Assembly: GCF_024345395.1 (NCBI RefSeq)
Contig: NZ_JAGQBA010000006.1
Span: forward strand, 1 to 64,000
Source of the DNA: Cyanobium sp. Tous-M-B4
Lineage (GTDB): Bacteria; Cyanobacteriota; Cyanobacteriia; PCC-6307; Cyanobiaceae
DNA: 64,000 nucleotides
Reading direction: 5' to 3'
This document shows, piece by piece, positions 29,107 through 38,134 of this stretch (its first letter is position 1; the number at the start of each line of letters is the position of its first letter). The notes beneath the pieces are model-generated. The model made no database searches. It was not told where the DNA came from and worked only from the letters and a program-made list of their open reading frames with translations. A program made the translations under genes and the position numbers.

Positions 29107-29771
29107 CGGCGGGGGTTTGGGCCTGCGCCCATGGCTGCCGTCAGGGTACGGCCCAGCTCTTGCGCCTGCCATTGGGCAGCCAGCCCCGAGGCGGTGAGCG
29201 GTTCTAAAGGTGGCAGCTGGGCTAGCACGGGCGCTTGGGCCAAGGCGGCCAGGGTGGCGGGATTGTCGGGATGGAGCGGGCCATTCAGCACCAGTCCCAG
29301 CAGGGGAATCGAGCGCTGGCGCAGGGCCTGCACCGACAGCAGGGTGTGGTTGAGGGTGCCCAGGCCGCTGCGGGCCACCAGCAGCACCGGCAGCCCCCAG
29401 GTGGCTAGCTGATCGATTTGCAGCCAGTCGCGGCGCAGGGGCACCAGCAGCCCACCGGCGGTCTCAACTACCAATGGCCCGGCCACTGCCGGCAGGGCCA
29501 GCCGGGCCGGGTCGATCGTGATGCCCTCTAGTTCGGCTGCCCAGTGGGGTGACACCGGCGTCTGCAGCCGGTAGGCCTCCGGCAGCAACCGCTCCGCTGG
29601 CAGCTGCAGCAGGGCCTGCAGGCGGCCCGAGTCGCCGCCGCCTTCCAGTCCGCTTTGCACCGGTTTCCAGTAGGTGGCCCCGAGCCCCTGCACCACAAGG
29701 GCGCTCACCACGGTTTTGCCCACGTCGGTGTCTGTGCCGCAGATCACCAGGGCGTTGCTGCAGCTGCTCAT
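29103..29771 (-). CDS. bioD: dethiobiotin synthetase (222 aa)
   Basis: Closes the ureido ring of dethiobiotin with ATP and CO2. The P-loop GTDTDVGKT, the YWKPVQSG segment and VETAGGLLVPL are the BioD hallmarks. ATG at 29771 overlaps the bioC stop. Last biotin gene of the operon in this window. Confidence 0.95.
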   Translation of the reverse strand: MSSCSNALVICGTDTDVGKTVVSALVVQGLGATYWKPVQSGLEGGGDSGRLQALLQLPAERLLPEAYRLQTPVSPHWAAELEGITIDPARLALPAVAGPLVVETAGGLLVPLRRDWLQIDQLATWGLPVLLVARSGLGTLNHTLLSVQALRQRSIPLLGLVLNGPLHPDNPATLAALAQAPVLAQLPPLEPLTASGLAAQWQAQELGRTLTAAMGAGPNPRR

Positions 29772-30577
29772 GGGCCGGGTCGCTGACCAAGTAGCACTAA
29801 TACTTCCCAGCTGACGCAGCCATCTGCTGGCCAGCAGTGCAGCAGCCGGCGCAACTCGGCCGCACTGAGGCGGCTGGCCCGGCTGGCGCTGGCCCCGAGG
29901 CCCTGTAGCTGCTGCAGAAAGCCGAGGCCGCTGCCGTAGGCGCGGCTGAAGCGCAGCCGGCGGCTGTAGTGAGCCATCAGGCCGCCCCGGCTGGTGGCTG
30001 CCAGCAGGGCTTCGGCGTCGGGCAGGCTCAGGGCTGTGCAGGGCACCCCTGCAGCCGCGGCGGCCTGGTGCCACTGGGGAAAACTGGCGCTTGTCGGCAC
30101 CGCCAGGCCGAGCCAGCCCCCTGGCCGCAACTGCTCGCACCAGTGCTGCACTTGGGCTGGGGGATTCTCCAGCCACTGCAAGGCGAAGCTGGAGGTGAGC
30201 AGGGAGGCCTGGCCCAGTTGCTCCGGCAGCCCCCGGTTGAGGTCCCAGCCGAGCTGGCCGCCGGCAGTGGTCAGGGGGTTATGGGCCAGTAGTTCGGGGC
30301 AGATATCAAGCTGCAGGAGGGCTTCCTGGCATCCCTGAGCCCGCAGCGCCTGCCCCACCAGGCCGCTGCCGGCGCCCAGATCGGCCCTTGGGCCGGCGGC
30401 AAGGTGGAGGGGCGCGCATAGGTGGGCCAGGCGCCAGGCCACCCCCTGCTGCAGGCGGGCATGGCGGGCGTAGCCGGCGGCATGGCGGCCGAAGCGGCTG
30501 CTCACGCGCGCGCTGAACACTGAGTCATCTAACAGCGTGTCACTTAAAACCGTGTCACGCACTGGATTTGCGTTCAT
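29768..30577 (-). CDS. bioC: malonyl-ACP O-methyltransferase BioC (269 aa)
   Basis: A SAM methyltransferase that methylates malonyl-ACP to start pimelate synthesis for biotin. Motif I is ADLGAGSGLVG, with FGRHAAGYARHA upstream and SSFALQWLENP as expected for BioC. ATG at 30577 gives an ATGA overlap with the preceding esterase gene; the frame is open further upstream. Confidence 0.92.
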   Translation of the reverse strand: MNANPVRDTVLSDTLLDDSVFSARVSSRFGRHAAGYARHARLQQGVAWRLAHLCAPLHLAAGPRADLGAGSGLVGQALRAQGCQEALLQLDICPELLAHNPLTTAGGQLGWDLNRGLPEQLGQASLLTSSFALQWLENPPAQVQHWCEQLRPGGWLGLAVPTSASFPQWHQAAAAAGVPCTALSLPDAEALLAATSRGGLMAHYSRRLRFSRAYGSGLGFLQQLQGLGASASRASRLSAAELRRLLHCWPADGCVSWEVLVLLGQRPGP

Positions 30578-31257
30578 GGCAGGCCCTCGATCCAGCCACA
30601 CACGGTGGGCACGAGGGCCGGGCTGAGCAGGCAATGCCCCACGCCCGCCAGCACCAGGGTGTCGGCGGCAGGTAGGAGGCTGCGCAGCTGTTGGCGGGCT
30701 TGCGGATTCACGATCTGATCCTCGCCGCCCTCCACTATCAACACCCGCGCCTGGAGCGGGAAGCCAGGCGGTAGCCCCGCCGTGGCCGCCAACAGGTTTA
30801 GATCTTCTGCCAGCCGCTGGCGGCCGGAGGCATCAAGGGGGGCGGCGGCGATGCCGGGTGGCAGCAGGCTGGCGGGCTGGGGGGCTGCGGCGCGCTCCAT
30901 AAATGTTTGCAGCATGGTGCTCGCTTCGGGGCCGGCCAGCTGGCTTGCCATGGCCGCCACGGCGCTGCGCAGCCGGCGGCCGCCGGGGCCCTCGGGCAGG
31001 AATGCTCCGAAGCTGGCGAGCAGCACCACCGCATCGGCCTGGGCCAGCACGGAGGCGGGCAGCAGGTGGGGGCCCAGCGAGTGGGCGATCACCAGCTTCA
31101 GCCCCTGGTCGCTCTGCCAGGCCACCGGCCTGGGCGCTTGCCCGCCGTAGCCCCGTTCGCCGCACTGCCACGCCCAACCGCGGGCGCTCCAGGCGCTGTG
31201 GAATGGTTCCCAGCCCTGGGCATCGCCGGCCCATCCGTGCATGGCGATCAGCTGCAT
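30574..31257 (-). CDS. bioK: alpha/beta hydrolase, BioK-like pimeloyl-ACP methyl ester esterase (227 aa)
   Basis: The nucleophile elbow AHSLGPH, a candidate acid in GGEDQIV and a catalytic His in GVGHCLLSP form a triad, and MHGWAGDAQGW gives the oxyanion region. Its position between bioF and bioC indicates it demethylates pimeloyl-ACP methyl ester; picocyanobacteria use the BioK type for this step rather than BioH. ATG at 31257 overlaps bioF by ten bases. Assignment as BioK rather than another esterase type rests on context and organism. Confidence 0.8.
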   Translation of the reverse strand: MQLIAMHGWAGDAQGWEPFHSAWSARGWAWQCGERGYGGQAPRPVAWQSDQGLKLVIAHSLGPHLLPASVLAQADAVVLLASFGAFLPEGPGGRRLRSAVAAMASQLAGPEASTMLQTFMERAAAPQPASLLPPGIAAAPLDASGRQRLAEDLNLLAATAGLPPGFPLQARVLIVEGGEDQIVNPQARQQLRSLLPAADTLVLAGVGHCLLSPALVPTVCGWIEGLP

Positions 31258-32489
31258 GCAGGACTCCCCAGCGCTGTGAGCAATCGCTCCAATGTGCCCG
31301 CCGGTAGGTCGTGGCGCAGCACCAGCCGCAGCCGCGCCGTGCCTTCGGGCACGGTGGGGGGGCGGATGGCCACGCTCAATAGGCCGGCTGCTTCCAATCT
31401 TTGTTGCAGCTCGAGAGCCCGGAGATCGTTGCCCACCAGCAGCGGCAGGATCGGCCCGGTGCCTGGCGGCCGCGGCCAGCCGGCCGCTTCCAGGCCGGCG
31501 CGCCAACGGGCGGCTCGCTGCAGCAGGGCCTCGCCGCGGGGTTCGGCCTGAATCAGGGCCAGGGCAGCCAGGGCGCCGGCGGCCAAAGGTGGGGCAAGGG
31601 CTGTGGTGTAGCGGAAGGCGCCGCTGGATTGCAGCAGCCAGTCCCCCACCAGGGCATCGCCGGCCAGAAAGGCCCCGCCGCCACCAAAAGCCTTGCCGAA
31701 GGTGCCGCTGATCAGGGCGATTTCGGGCTGGTTGTGGCCCAACCCCCGTCCGCCGGGGCCGAGCACCCCCAGGGCATGGGCCTCATCGAGCAGCAGGGCG
31801 GCGCCGTGTTCGGCGCAGAGGGCCGTCAGGGCCGCCACATCCACACTGGTGCCCTGCATCGAGAACAGGCTCTCGCTCAGCACCAGCAGCCGCTGCTCGG
31901 GAGCGCTCTGGCGGGCTGCTTGCAGCTGGGAGTCGAGCTGGGCCAGGTCGTTGTGGGCGAAGCGCTGCAACCGGGCACCGCTGGCGCGCACCCCGGTGAG
32001 CAGGGAGTGGTGGATCAGCCGGTCGGCCAGCACCAGGCTGTGGCGATCGGCCAGGGCCCCTACCGCCGCCAGGTTTGCCTGAAAGCCGCTGGGGAATAGC
32101 AGCACCTGCTCGCGCCCCAGCCAGGCAGCCAGCGCTGCCTCTAGCTCGCCATGCACCGGCCGACTGCCGCTCACCAGCCGCGATGCTCCGGCCCCCAGTC
32201 CCTGGCTGGCCGCGGCGGCCTGGGCGGCTGACACCACCTCGGGGTGACGGCTCAGGCCCAGGTAGTCGTTGCTGGCTAGATCCAGCAGGGGGGCACTCCT
32301 GCTGTGGGGAGTTGCCAGATCAAGGGTGGCGGCGGTTGCGGCGGGGGCAAAGCTGCGCAGGCCGCGGCGGCGCTGGGGGGGAATGGCTGCGAGTTGACGC
32401 CGCAATTGATCCCGCCAGCTGGCGGCTCTTTCCCCTGAGGGGGGAGAGGTGGTGCCGGGTTGTGTCAACGACCGGACAGGGCTGCGCAA
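31248..32489 (-). CDS. bioF: 8-amino-7-oxononanoate synthase (413 aa)
   Basis: A PLP enzyme joining pimeloyl-ACP and alanine. The PLP lysine lies in GTFGKAFGG, the Asp of the cofactor site in LLLDEAHALGVLG, and SNDYLGLS near residue 75 is the family start. The annotated start is TTG at 32489; the first 25 residues are not conserved-looking and a later non-ATG start is possible. First gene of bioF-bioK-bioC-bioD, all overlapping. Confidence 0.94.
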   Translation of the reverse strand: MRSPVRSLTQPGTTSPPSGERAASWRDQLRRQLAAIPPQRRRGLRSFAPAATAATLDLATPHSRSAPLLDLASNDYLGLSRHPEVVSAAQAAAASQGLGAGASRLVSGSRPVHGELEAALAAWLGREQVLLFPSGFQANLAAVGALADRHSLVLADRLIHHSLLTGVRASGARLQRFAHNDLAQLDSQLQAARQSAPEQRLLVLSESLFSMQGTSVDVAALTALCAEHGAALLLDEAHALGVLGPGGRGLGHNQPEIALISGTFGKAFGGGGAFLAGDALVGDWLLQSSGAFRYTTALAPPLAAGALAALALIQAEPRGEALLQRAARWRAGLEAAGWPRPPGTGPILPLLVGNDLRALELQQRLEAAGLLSVAIRPPTVPEGTARLRLVLRHDLPAGTLERLLTALGSPACS

Positions 32490-32596
32490 ACGCTAAATCC
32501 GAGCTTGTGCCTCGGCCTGTTGCTACTAGAGCTGGCCTGAGGCGGATCAGGCATCTCCCTCATAGGATGGATACATGATCCAGCTCAAAAAGCAGC

Positions 32597-35347
32597 GTGC
32601 CTGAAATGGCGCCCAATGGGCTGGATCCTGCAGCAATTTTCCCCTTCCCGCTCGACGACTTCCAGCTCGAGGCGATCGACGCGCTCAACCAGGGCCACTC
32701 GGTAGTGGTGAGCGCCCCCACGGGCTCCGGTAAGACGTTGGTGGGTGAGTACGCCATCTACCGCGCTCTGGCCCATGGCCAGAAAGTTTTTTACACCACG
32801 CCGCTGAAGGCGCTCTCTAATCAGAAACTGCGCGATTTCCGCGAGCAGTTTGGTGCCGACAAGGTGGGGCTCCTAACCGGTGACATGAGCCTCAACAGAG
32901 AGGCCCAGGTGGTGGTGATGACCACCGAGATCTTCCGCAACATGCTCTACGCGGAAGCCGATGCGGGAGATGACCCGCTGGAGGGCGTGGAGGCGGTGGT
33001 GCTCGATGAGTGCCACTACATGAACGATTCCCAGCGCGGCACCGTCTGGGAGGAGTCGATCATTCACTGCCCGCCGCCGATTCAATTGGTGGCGCTTTCG
33101 GCAACGGTGGCCAATGCGGGCCAGCTCACCGACTGGATCGAGAGAGTGCATGGGCCCACCCAGCTGGTGCTCAGTGACCACCGGCCGGTGCCGCTGGCCT
33201 TTAGCTTCTGCAGTGCCAAGGGGCTGCACCCCCTGCTCAACGACGAGGGCACCGGGCTCCATCCCAACTGCAAGGTGTGGCGCGCCCCCAAGGGCAGCCA
33301 GCGCAAGGGCCCTAAAACACCGAAACCGCCCCAGCCCGAGGCTCCCCCCCTGGGTTTTGTGGTGGCCCAGATGGCGGAGCGCGACATGCTGCCGGCCATC
33401 TACTTCATCTTCAGCCGCCGGGGCTGCGATAAGGGCGTCAAGGAGCTGGGCAAGGCCGCCCTAGTGACGCCCGCTGAACAGGCGCGCATCAAGGCCCGCC
33501 TGGATCTGTTTGTGGCAACGACCCCCGAGGCGGTGCGGGAAGGCGGTCACGCCGAGGCCCTGCTGCGGGGCATTGCCGCCCACCATGCCGGTGTGCTGCC
33601 GGCCTGGAAGGAGCTGATCGAGGAGCTTTTCCAGCAGGGGCTGATCAAGGTGGTGTTTGCCACCGAAACCCTGGCGGCCGGCATCAACATGCCGGCTCGC
33701 ACCACGGTGATCTCGGCGCTGAGCAAGCGCACCGAGCGAGGCCACCGCCCTTTGATGGGCAGTGAGTTTTTGCAGATGGCGGGCCGGGCCGGCCGGCGCG
33801 GCCTCGATACCCAGGGCTACGTGGTGACCGTGCAGAGCCGCTTTGAAGGCGTGCGCGAGGCGGGCCAGCTCGCTACCGCGCCAGCTGATCCGCTGGTCAG
33901 CCAGTTCATGCCCAGCTACGGCATGGTGCTCAACCTGTTGCAGCGCTACGACCTGGCTAAGGCCAAGGAGCTGGTTGAGCGCAGTTTTGGCCGCTACCTT
34001 GCCACCCTCGATCTAGTCGAGGACGAGGCCCGTATCGCCCAGTTGATGCAGCAGCTCGAAGGCCTGGAAGATGGCTCCGGTGAGGTGCCCTGGGACGACT
34101 TCGAGGACTACGAAAAGCAGCGAGCTCACCTGCGCGAAGAGAGGCGCATTTTGCGGATCTTGCAGCAGCAGGCCGAGGAAACCGTCGCCCACGAGCTCAC
34201 CTTGGCGTTGCAATTCGCCAGCGAGGGCACTTTGGTGAGCCTCAAGGCACCCCAGCTGCGCGGCCGGGTGACGCCGGCGGTGATTGTGGAGAAGGTGAAG
34301 GGGCCGGGGCAGTTCCCTTTGCTCAAGTGCCTCACCGACGAGAACCTTTGGCTGTTACTGCCCTGCCACGGGGTGGTCAGCCTCCATGCCGAGCTCAGTT
34401 GCCTGCAGGTGAGCCAGGTGGATCCCCCCGAGTTGCGCCAGCTTGGTGAGTTGCGCCACGGCGATCAGGCCAGTGGCGGCTTGGCCCTTGCCGTTGCCCA
34501 CATGGCCAGTCGCCACGACATGGCCACCCCCCAGTACGACCTGGCGGGTGAGGTGCAGGACCAGGCCCAGCAGGTGCATCAGCTGGAGGAAGGCCTGGAG
34601 CAGCATCCAGCCCACCGCTGGGGCGACCGCCGCCAGCTCAAGAAGCACCGCCGCCGCATGGAGGAGTTGCAGCTGGAGATCGAGGAGCGCCAGCAGCTGC
34701 TGCACTTCCGCTCTAATCGCCACTGGGATACGTTCCTGGCGTTGATTGAGGTGTTGCGCTTTTTCGGTGCTCTGGCGGGAGCTGATGGCCTGGAGCCCAC
34801 CGAGGTGGGCCGCACGGTGGCCGCCCTGCGCGGCGACAACGAGCTGTGGCTGGGACTGTCGCTGATGAGCGGTCACCTCGATGAGCTCGATCCGCCCCAG
34901 CTGGCGGCGGTGTTTGAAGCTATCTCCACCGAAGTCAACCGGCCCGATCTGTGGTGCGGCTACCCGCCGCCACCGGCCGCCGAGGAGGCCCTGCATGATC
35001 TGCGCGGCCTGCGCCGCGAGCTGGAGCGTCAGCAGGAGCAGGCCAAGGTCAACTTCCCGCTTTGGTGGGAGCCTGAGTTGATGGGCCTGGTGCACGCCTG
35101 GGCTAAAGGTGCCAGCTGGAGCGACATGATTGCCAACACCTCCCTCGACGAGGGTGATGTGGTGCGGATCCTGCGCCGCACCGTGGATTTGCTGGCCCAG
35201 GTGCCCTACTGCGAGGCGATCAGCGAGCAGCTGCGCAGCAAGGCCCGCGCTGCCCTCAAATCGATCAATCGCTTCCCGGTTTGCGAGATCGAGGATTTGT
35301 TGCCCAAGGAGCCGGCGGCGATTGCCAGGCCGGTTGAACCCGCATGA
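32597..35347 (+). CDS. Ski2-like DEAD/DEAH-box RNA helicase (916 aa)
   Basis: Helicase motifs are complete: I APTGSGKT, II DECH, III SAT, VI QMAGRAGRRG, followed by the winged-helix and the long helical C-terminal domain with a DUF1087/Ski2 arch-like region (Q/H/R-rich helices around residues 650-720). Related cyanobacterial proteins resemble Mtr4/Ski2 and plant ISE2. Starts are GTG at 32597 or ATG at 32606. The stop overlaps the next gene by four bases. Confidence 0.92.
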   Translation: MPEMAPNGLDPAAIFPFPLDDFQLEAIDALNQGHSVVVSAPTGSGKTLVGEYAIYRALAHGQKVFYTTPLKALSNQKLRDFREQFGADKVGLLTGDMSLNREAQVVVMTTEIFRNMLYAEADAGDDPLEGVEAVVLDECHYMNDSQRGTVWEESIIHCPPPIQLVALSATVANAGQLTDWIERVHGPTQLVLSDHRPVPLAFSFCSAKGLHPLLNDEGTGLHPNCKVWRAPKGSQRKGPKTPKPPQPEAPPLGFVVAQMAERDMLPAIYFIFSRRGCDKGVKELGKAALVTPAEQARIKARLDLFVATTPEAVREGGHAEALLRGIAAHHAGVLPAWKELIEELFQQGLIKVVFATETLAAGINMPARTTVISALSKRTERGHRPLMGSEFLQMAGRAGRRGLDTQGYVVTVQSRFEGVREAGQLATAPADPLVSQFMPSYGMVLNLLQRYDLAKAKELVERSFGRYLATLDLVEDEARIAQLMQQLEGLEDGSGEVPWDDFEDYEKQRAHLREERRILRILQQQAEETVAHELTLALQFASEGTLVSLKAPQLRGRVTPAVIVEKVKGPGQFPLLKCLTDENLWLLLPCHGVVSLHAELSCLQVSQVDPPELRQLGELRHGDQASGGLALAVAHMASRHDMATPQYDLAGEVQDQAQQVHQLEEGLEQHPAHRWGDRRQLKKHRRRMEELQLEIEERQQLLHFRSNRHWDTFLALIEVLRFFGALAGADGLEPTEVGRTVAALRGDNELWLGLSLMSGHLDELDPPQLAAVFEAISTEVNRPDLWCGYPPPPAAEEALHDLRGLRRELERQQEQAKVNFPLWWEPELMGLVHAWAKGASWSDMIANTSLDEGDVVRILRRTVDLLAQVPYCEAISEQLRSKARAALKSINRFPVCEIEDLLPKEPAAIARPVEPA

Positions 35348-35853
35348 GGTTGGAGCAGCGGCGCCTCTGCCGTGTGCCGCTTGAACCTGCCCCGCTGGCG
35401 GACCAGCTGGAGCTGTTCCTGGCCAAACCCTTGCGGCCATTGCGCGGCCTGCTCGACCCCAATCGCCTCCAGTCCGATGGTGGTGATTTGTACGACTACA
35501 GATCAAGACCCTATGGAGTGGCGGGCTGGACCCTCCAACCCCGGGTTTCGCTGCGGGCTCGGCTGATTGCAGGGGAGCTGTTGATCGAGCAGGTCGCCTG
35601 CAGGGTGGATGGTTTGGGCGAGTGGCAGGAGCGGCTGCGCTTTGGTTTGGAGGCCCGGCTGCGCCCGGCTGCAATTGCACCAACAGCCCTAGAGGCCGAG
35701 GCTTTGGTGTGGGCCGAGCTGCCTGGGGTGGCCGTCGTGGCAGCCGCACCCGTGCTCAACCTGGCCCTGCAGCAACTGCTCGATCGGCTGGAGCGGCGCT
35801 GCCAGCAGGGGCTGCGCCGGCGGGCTGAAGCCTGGCTGGGTAGGGCCTCGTAG
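35344..35853 (+). CDS. DUF1997 family protein (169 aa)
   Basis: The stretch LFLAKPLRPLRGLLDPNRL followed by the YDYRSRPYG segment matches the cyanobacterial and plastid DUF1997 family, whose members resemble polyketide cyclase-like START folds. Function unknown. ATGA overlap with the helicase gene. Confidence 0.75.
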   Translation: MRLEQRRLCRVPLEPAPLADQLELFLAKPLRPLRGLLDPNRLQSDGGDLYDYRSRPYGVAGWTLQPRVSLRARLIAGELLIEQVACRVDGLGEWQERLRFGLEARLRPAAIAPTALEAEALVWAELPGVAVVAAAPVLNLALQQLLDRLERRCQQGLRRRAEAWLGRAS

Positions 35854-35881
35854 TCTGCAGCCCTTCAAGCATCGACATCGG

Positions 35882-36976
35882 TTGGCCGCAAGCACCTTGG
35901 TCATGCACGTGGGCATCCACAAGACCGCTTCGACTTACATCCAGCACCGTCTCAAGCGCAATCAGCGGTTCTTGCGCCAGCAAGGCCTGCTTTATCCAGG
36001 CCGGCGGCGTGACCATATGCGTCTGGTCAAGGCTCTCAGCCAGGGCAACCTGCAGCCCTGGGGCAAATTGCTGGATCGTGCAGCTCGCAAGGGCCGCACG
36101 CCGCTGGTGTCGGCCGAGCTCCTTTCGCTGCTGCTGGCTCGCCCAAGTGCCGATGGGGACTGCTCCGTACTGGCGCAGTTGCTGGGTTTTCTCAAGGAGC
36201 GGGGGGTGGGCCTCCATCTGGTGGCCTTTGTGCGGGATCAGCCGGCTTACCTCAACTCGCGCTACACCCAGCTGCTGAAGCGCTTTTACTTTGCGCTGCC
36301 TTTTGAGCGTTACCTGAGCCAGACCATGCGCGCTGGCGGTGAGAGTGAGTGCGATTACGAGCGGCTGTTCGGCGAAGCCTTGGAGCGCAGTGAGGTGCGC
36401 TGTTCGCTACTGCCCTTTCGTAGTGGCGAAGCCGATCCCTGTGAGCGCCTGCTGCAGGCCATCGGGGTAGCTAGCTGCGCCGACTTGGATCCTTTGGATC
36501 AGCGCGCCAACGCCCAACCTGGCTGGCAGGCCGTGTGGATCGCCCAGCGGATTGCTCGGCGGCTCCAGCGTCACCATCTAGAGGCCTGGCGTGATGCTGC
36601 GTGCAAGTTGAGGATCAGGAAGGGGCTAGAGCGGCTAGCTGAACGCCAGGGCTGGCCGGCTGAACCGTTTCAGGGGCTGAGCGAGCCTTTGCTCGCTCGG
36701 CTGGAACATCGCTATGGAGCAAGTAACGATCGTTTTGCCAGCCGGGTGTGGGGCTGTTCCTGGCGGGAGCTATTCCCCCGCCCCTCCCCCGCTCTTAGCC
36801 CGGAGGCACCTCGCAGCGTTGAGGAACGGCGCCAGCTGGTTGCCCTTGCCGATCAGCTGTTGGCCGATGGGCTGGCATCTTTAAAGGGGCCCGATCAGGC
36901 TGAGCGGATCAGTTCAAAGGGAATGCGCTGGAAGACGATGCCGCCGTGGCGCTGGTTGTCTCGAGCTTTGCGGTAG
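35882..36976 (+). CDS. sulfotransferase-family protein (364 aa)
   Basis: The N terminus has the PAPS 5'-phosphosulfate-binding pattern in MHVGIHKTASTYIQ, and a 3'-phosphate-type element in FVRDQPAYLNSRYTQ (about residues 118-133). This supports transfer of sulfate from PAPS to a carbohydrate; the acceptor is unknown but the neighbouring capsule genes suggest a surface polysaccharide. TTG at 35882 or ATG at 35903 are both possible starts. The last 82 bases overlap the convergent sialidase-like gene. A C-terminal element FASRVWGCSWREL recurs in a remnant at about 39.1 kb. Confidence 0.8.
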   Translation: MAASTLVMHVGIHKTASTYIQHRLKRNQRFLRQQGLLYPGRRRDHMRLVKALSQGNLQPWGKLLDRAARKGRTPLVSAELLSLLLARPSADGDCSVLAQLLGFLKERGVGLHLVAFVRDQPAYLNSRYTQLLKRFYFALPFERYLSQTMRAGGESECDYERLFGEALERSEVRCSLLPFRSGEADPCERLLQAIGVASCADLDPLDQRANAQPGWQAVWIAQRIARRLQRHHLEAWRDAACKLRIRKGLERLAERQGWPAEPFQGLSEPLLARLEHRYGASNDRFASRVWGCSWRELFPRPSPALSPEAPRSVEERRQLVALADQLLADGLASLKGPDQAERISSKGMRWKTMPPWRWLSRALR

Positions 36977-38085
36977 CTAGCCCCCGATTCCACCAGCAGG
37001 GCCACATCGCCGTTGGCGAAGCGGGCCAGGTCGCTGTAGCCAGTGAAGCTGCCGGCCCCCTGGCCGTAGCCGAACCCCCGGTTCCAGCTCTGGCCATTGT
37101 TGGTGCTGAGGCGGAGGCGGCCGTTGGTGCGGTGCTGTAGATCCACCGGATTGGCAAACAGCAAGGTGGCTTGCTGGCCGGGACCAAAGCCGTAGGTGAG
37201 CAGGCTTGCCTGGCAGCCGTTGAGCGGTTCGATCAACTGGGGATCGGGCCCGCTGCTGGCCATGGTGAGGCCACCATCGCGGCTGATGCTCACCACCCGC
37301 CGGCCGCCTTTGCTGCGGCTGTTCAGCATCAGGCTGCCGTCGCCGAGCTCGGTCACAGCGCATTCGTTGGAAGGGCTGTAGCTGGCCACTGCGCCAACCC
37401 GCCAACTAACGCCACCATCGTCGGAAAGCAGCAGGTGGGAGGCACTACCTCGGCCTTTGATGTTGTGCCGTGCAGGCACAACGATGCGTCCACTCGCGGG
37501 CTCCAGCTGCTTGACGATGCCGTGGCCGGGACCGATTCCATACCAGAGCTTCCAGCCCGGCAGTCTCACCTGGCTAGTGATGTCGCGGGAGGGGGCCCAG
37601 CTGCTGCCGTCGTCGTCGGAGAACGTGATTCGTACGTCTCTCGAGCCCCGATCAGACTCACTTGCTATGGAGGCATTCCAGAGCCACAGCAGCAGGATGC
37701 GGCCGCTGGGAAGCACCACAGGCAGGGGGATTTTGCAGGGGTTTGGCCCGTCGTTGGCCAGCACCTGCAGCGGCTCCCAGCTGCGGCCGCCATCGAGGGA
37801 GCGCCGCAGCAGCACATCAATGTTGCCCTCGTCCTTGCAGTTGTCCACGCGCCCGCCACAGAAGGCCAGCACGCTGCCTTTGGCACTGATCGCCAGGCCA
37901 GGGGTGCGGTAGCAGCTGTATCCAAGCTCCCCAGAGATGAAAGGATTACTAATCAGCTGACCTTGTTGCCCCGGCTGGGGTGCGCCGCTTTGACGCACAC
38001 GGGCTATCCCCCTGCCGGCCAGAACGGTTGCTAGTCCTGCTCCGGAGAGGCCCAGCAGAATTTGGCGTCGACTCAGCTGGCTCAT
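36895..38085 (-). CDS. Tat-exported sialidase-like (BNR/Asp-box) protein (396 aa)
   Basis: The N terminus SRRQILLGLSGAGLATVLAG is a twin-arginine signal. The mature part has YRTPGLA (the FRIP/YRIP-type arginine motif of sialidases) and four Asp boxes: SLDGGRSW, SDDDGSSW, SDDGGVSW and STNNGQSW. This is a six-bladed propeller of the exo-alpha-sialidase (GH33-like) superfamily. Activity on sialic acid is not proven by sequence; another exo-glycosidase or lyase activity is possible. ATG at 38085 is preferred over GTG at 38106. Divergent from the capsule exporter genes. Confidence 0.85.
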   Translation of the reverse strand: MSQLSRRQILLGLSGAGLATVLAGRGIARVRQSGAPQPGQQGQLISNPFISGELGYSCYRTPGLAISAKGSVLAFCGGRVDNCKDEGNIDVLLRRSLDGGRSWEPLQVLANDGPNPCKIPLPVVLPSGRILLLWLWNASIASESDRGSRDVRITFSDDDGSSWAPSRDITSQVRLPGWKLWYGIGPGHGIVKQLEPASGRIVVPARHNIKGRGSASHLLLSDDGGVSWRVGAVASYSPSNECAVTELGDGSLMLNSRSKGGRRVVSISRDGGLTMASSGPDPQLIEPLNGCQASLLTYGFGPGQQATLLFANPVDLQHRTNGRLRLSTNNGQSWNRGFGYGQGAGSFTGYSDLARFANGDVALLVESGASYRKARDNQRHGGIVFQRIPFELIRSA

Positions 38086-38134
38086 TGTGGGCCCTTTCGA
38101 AGACACAAGTTAGGATGGTTCTATAGGAGAAATT

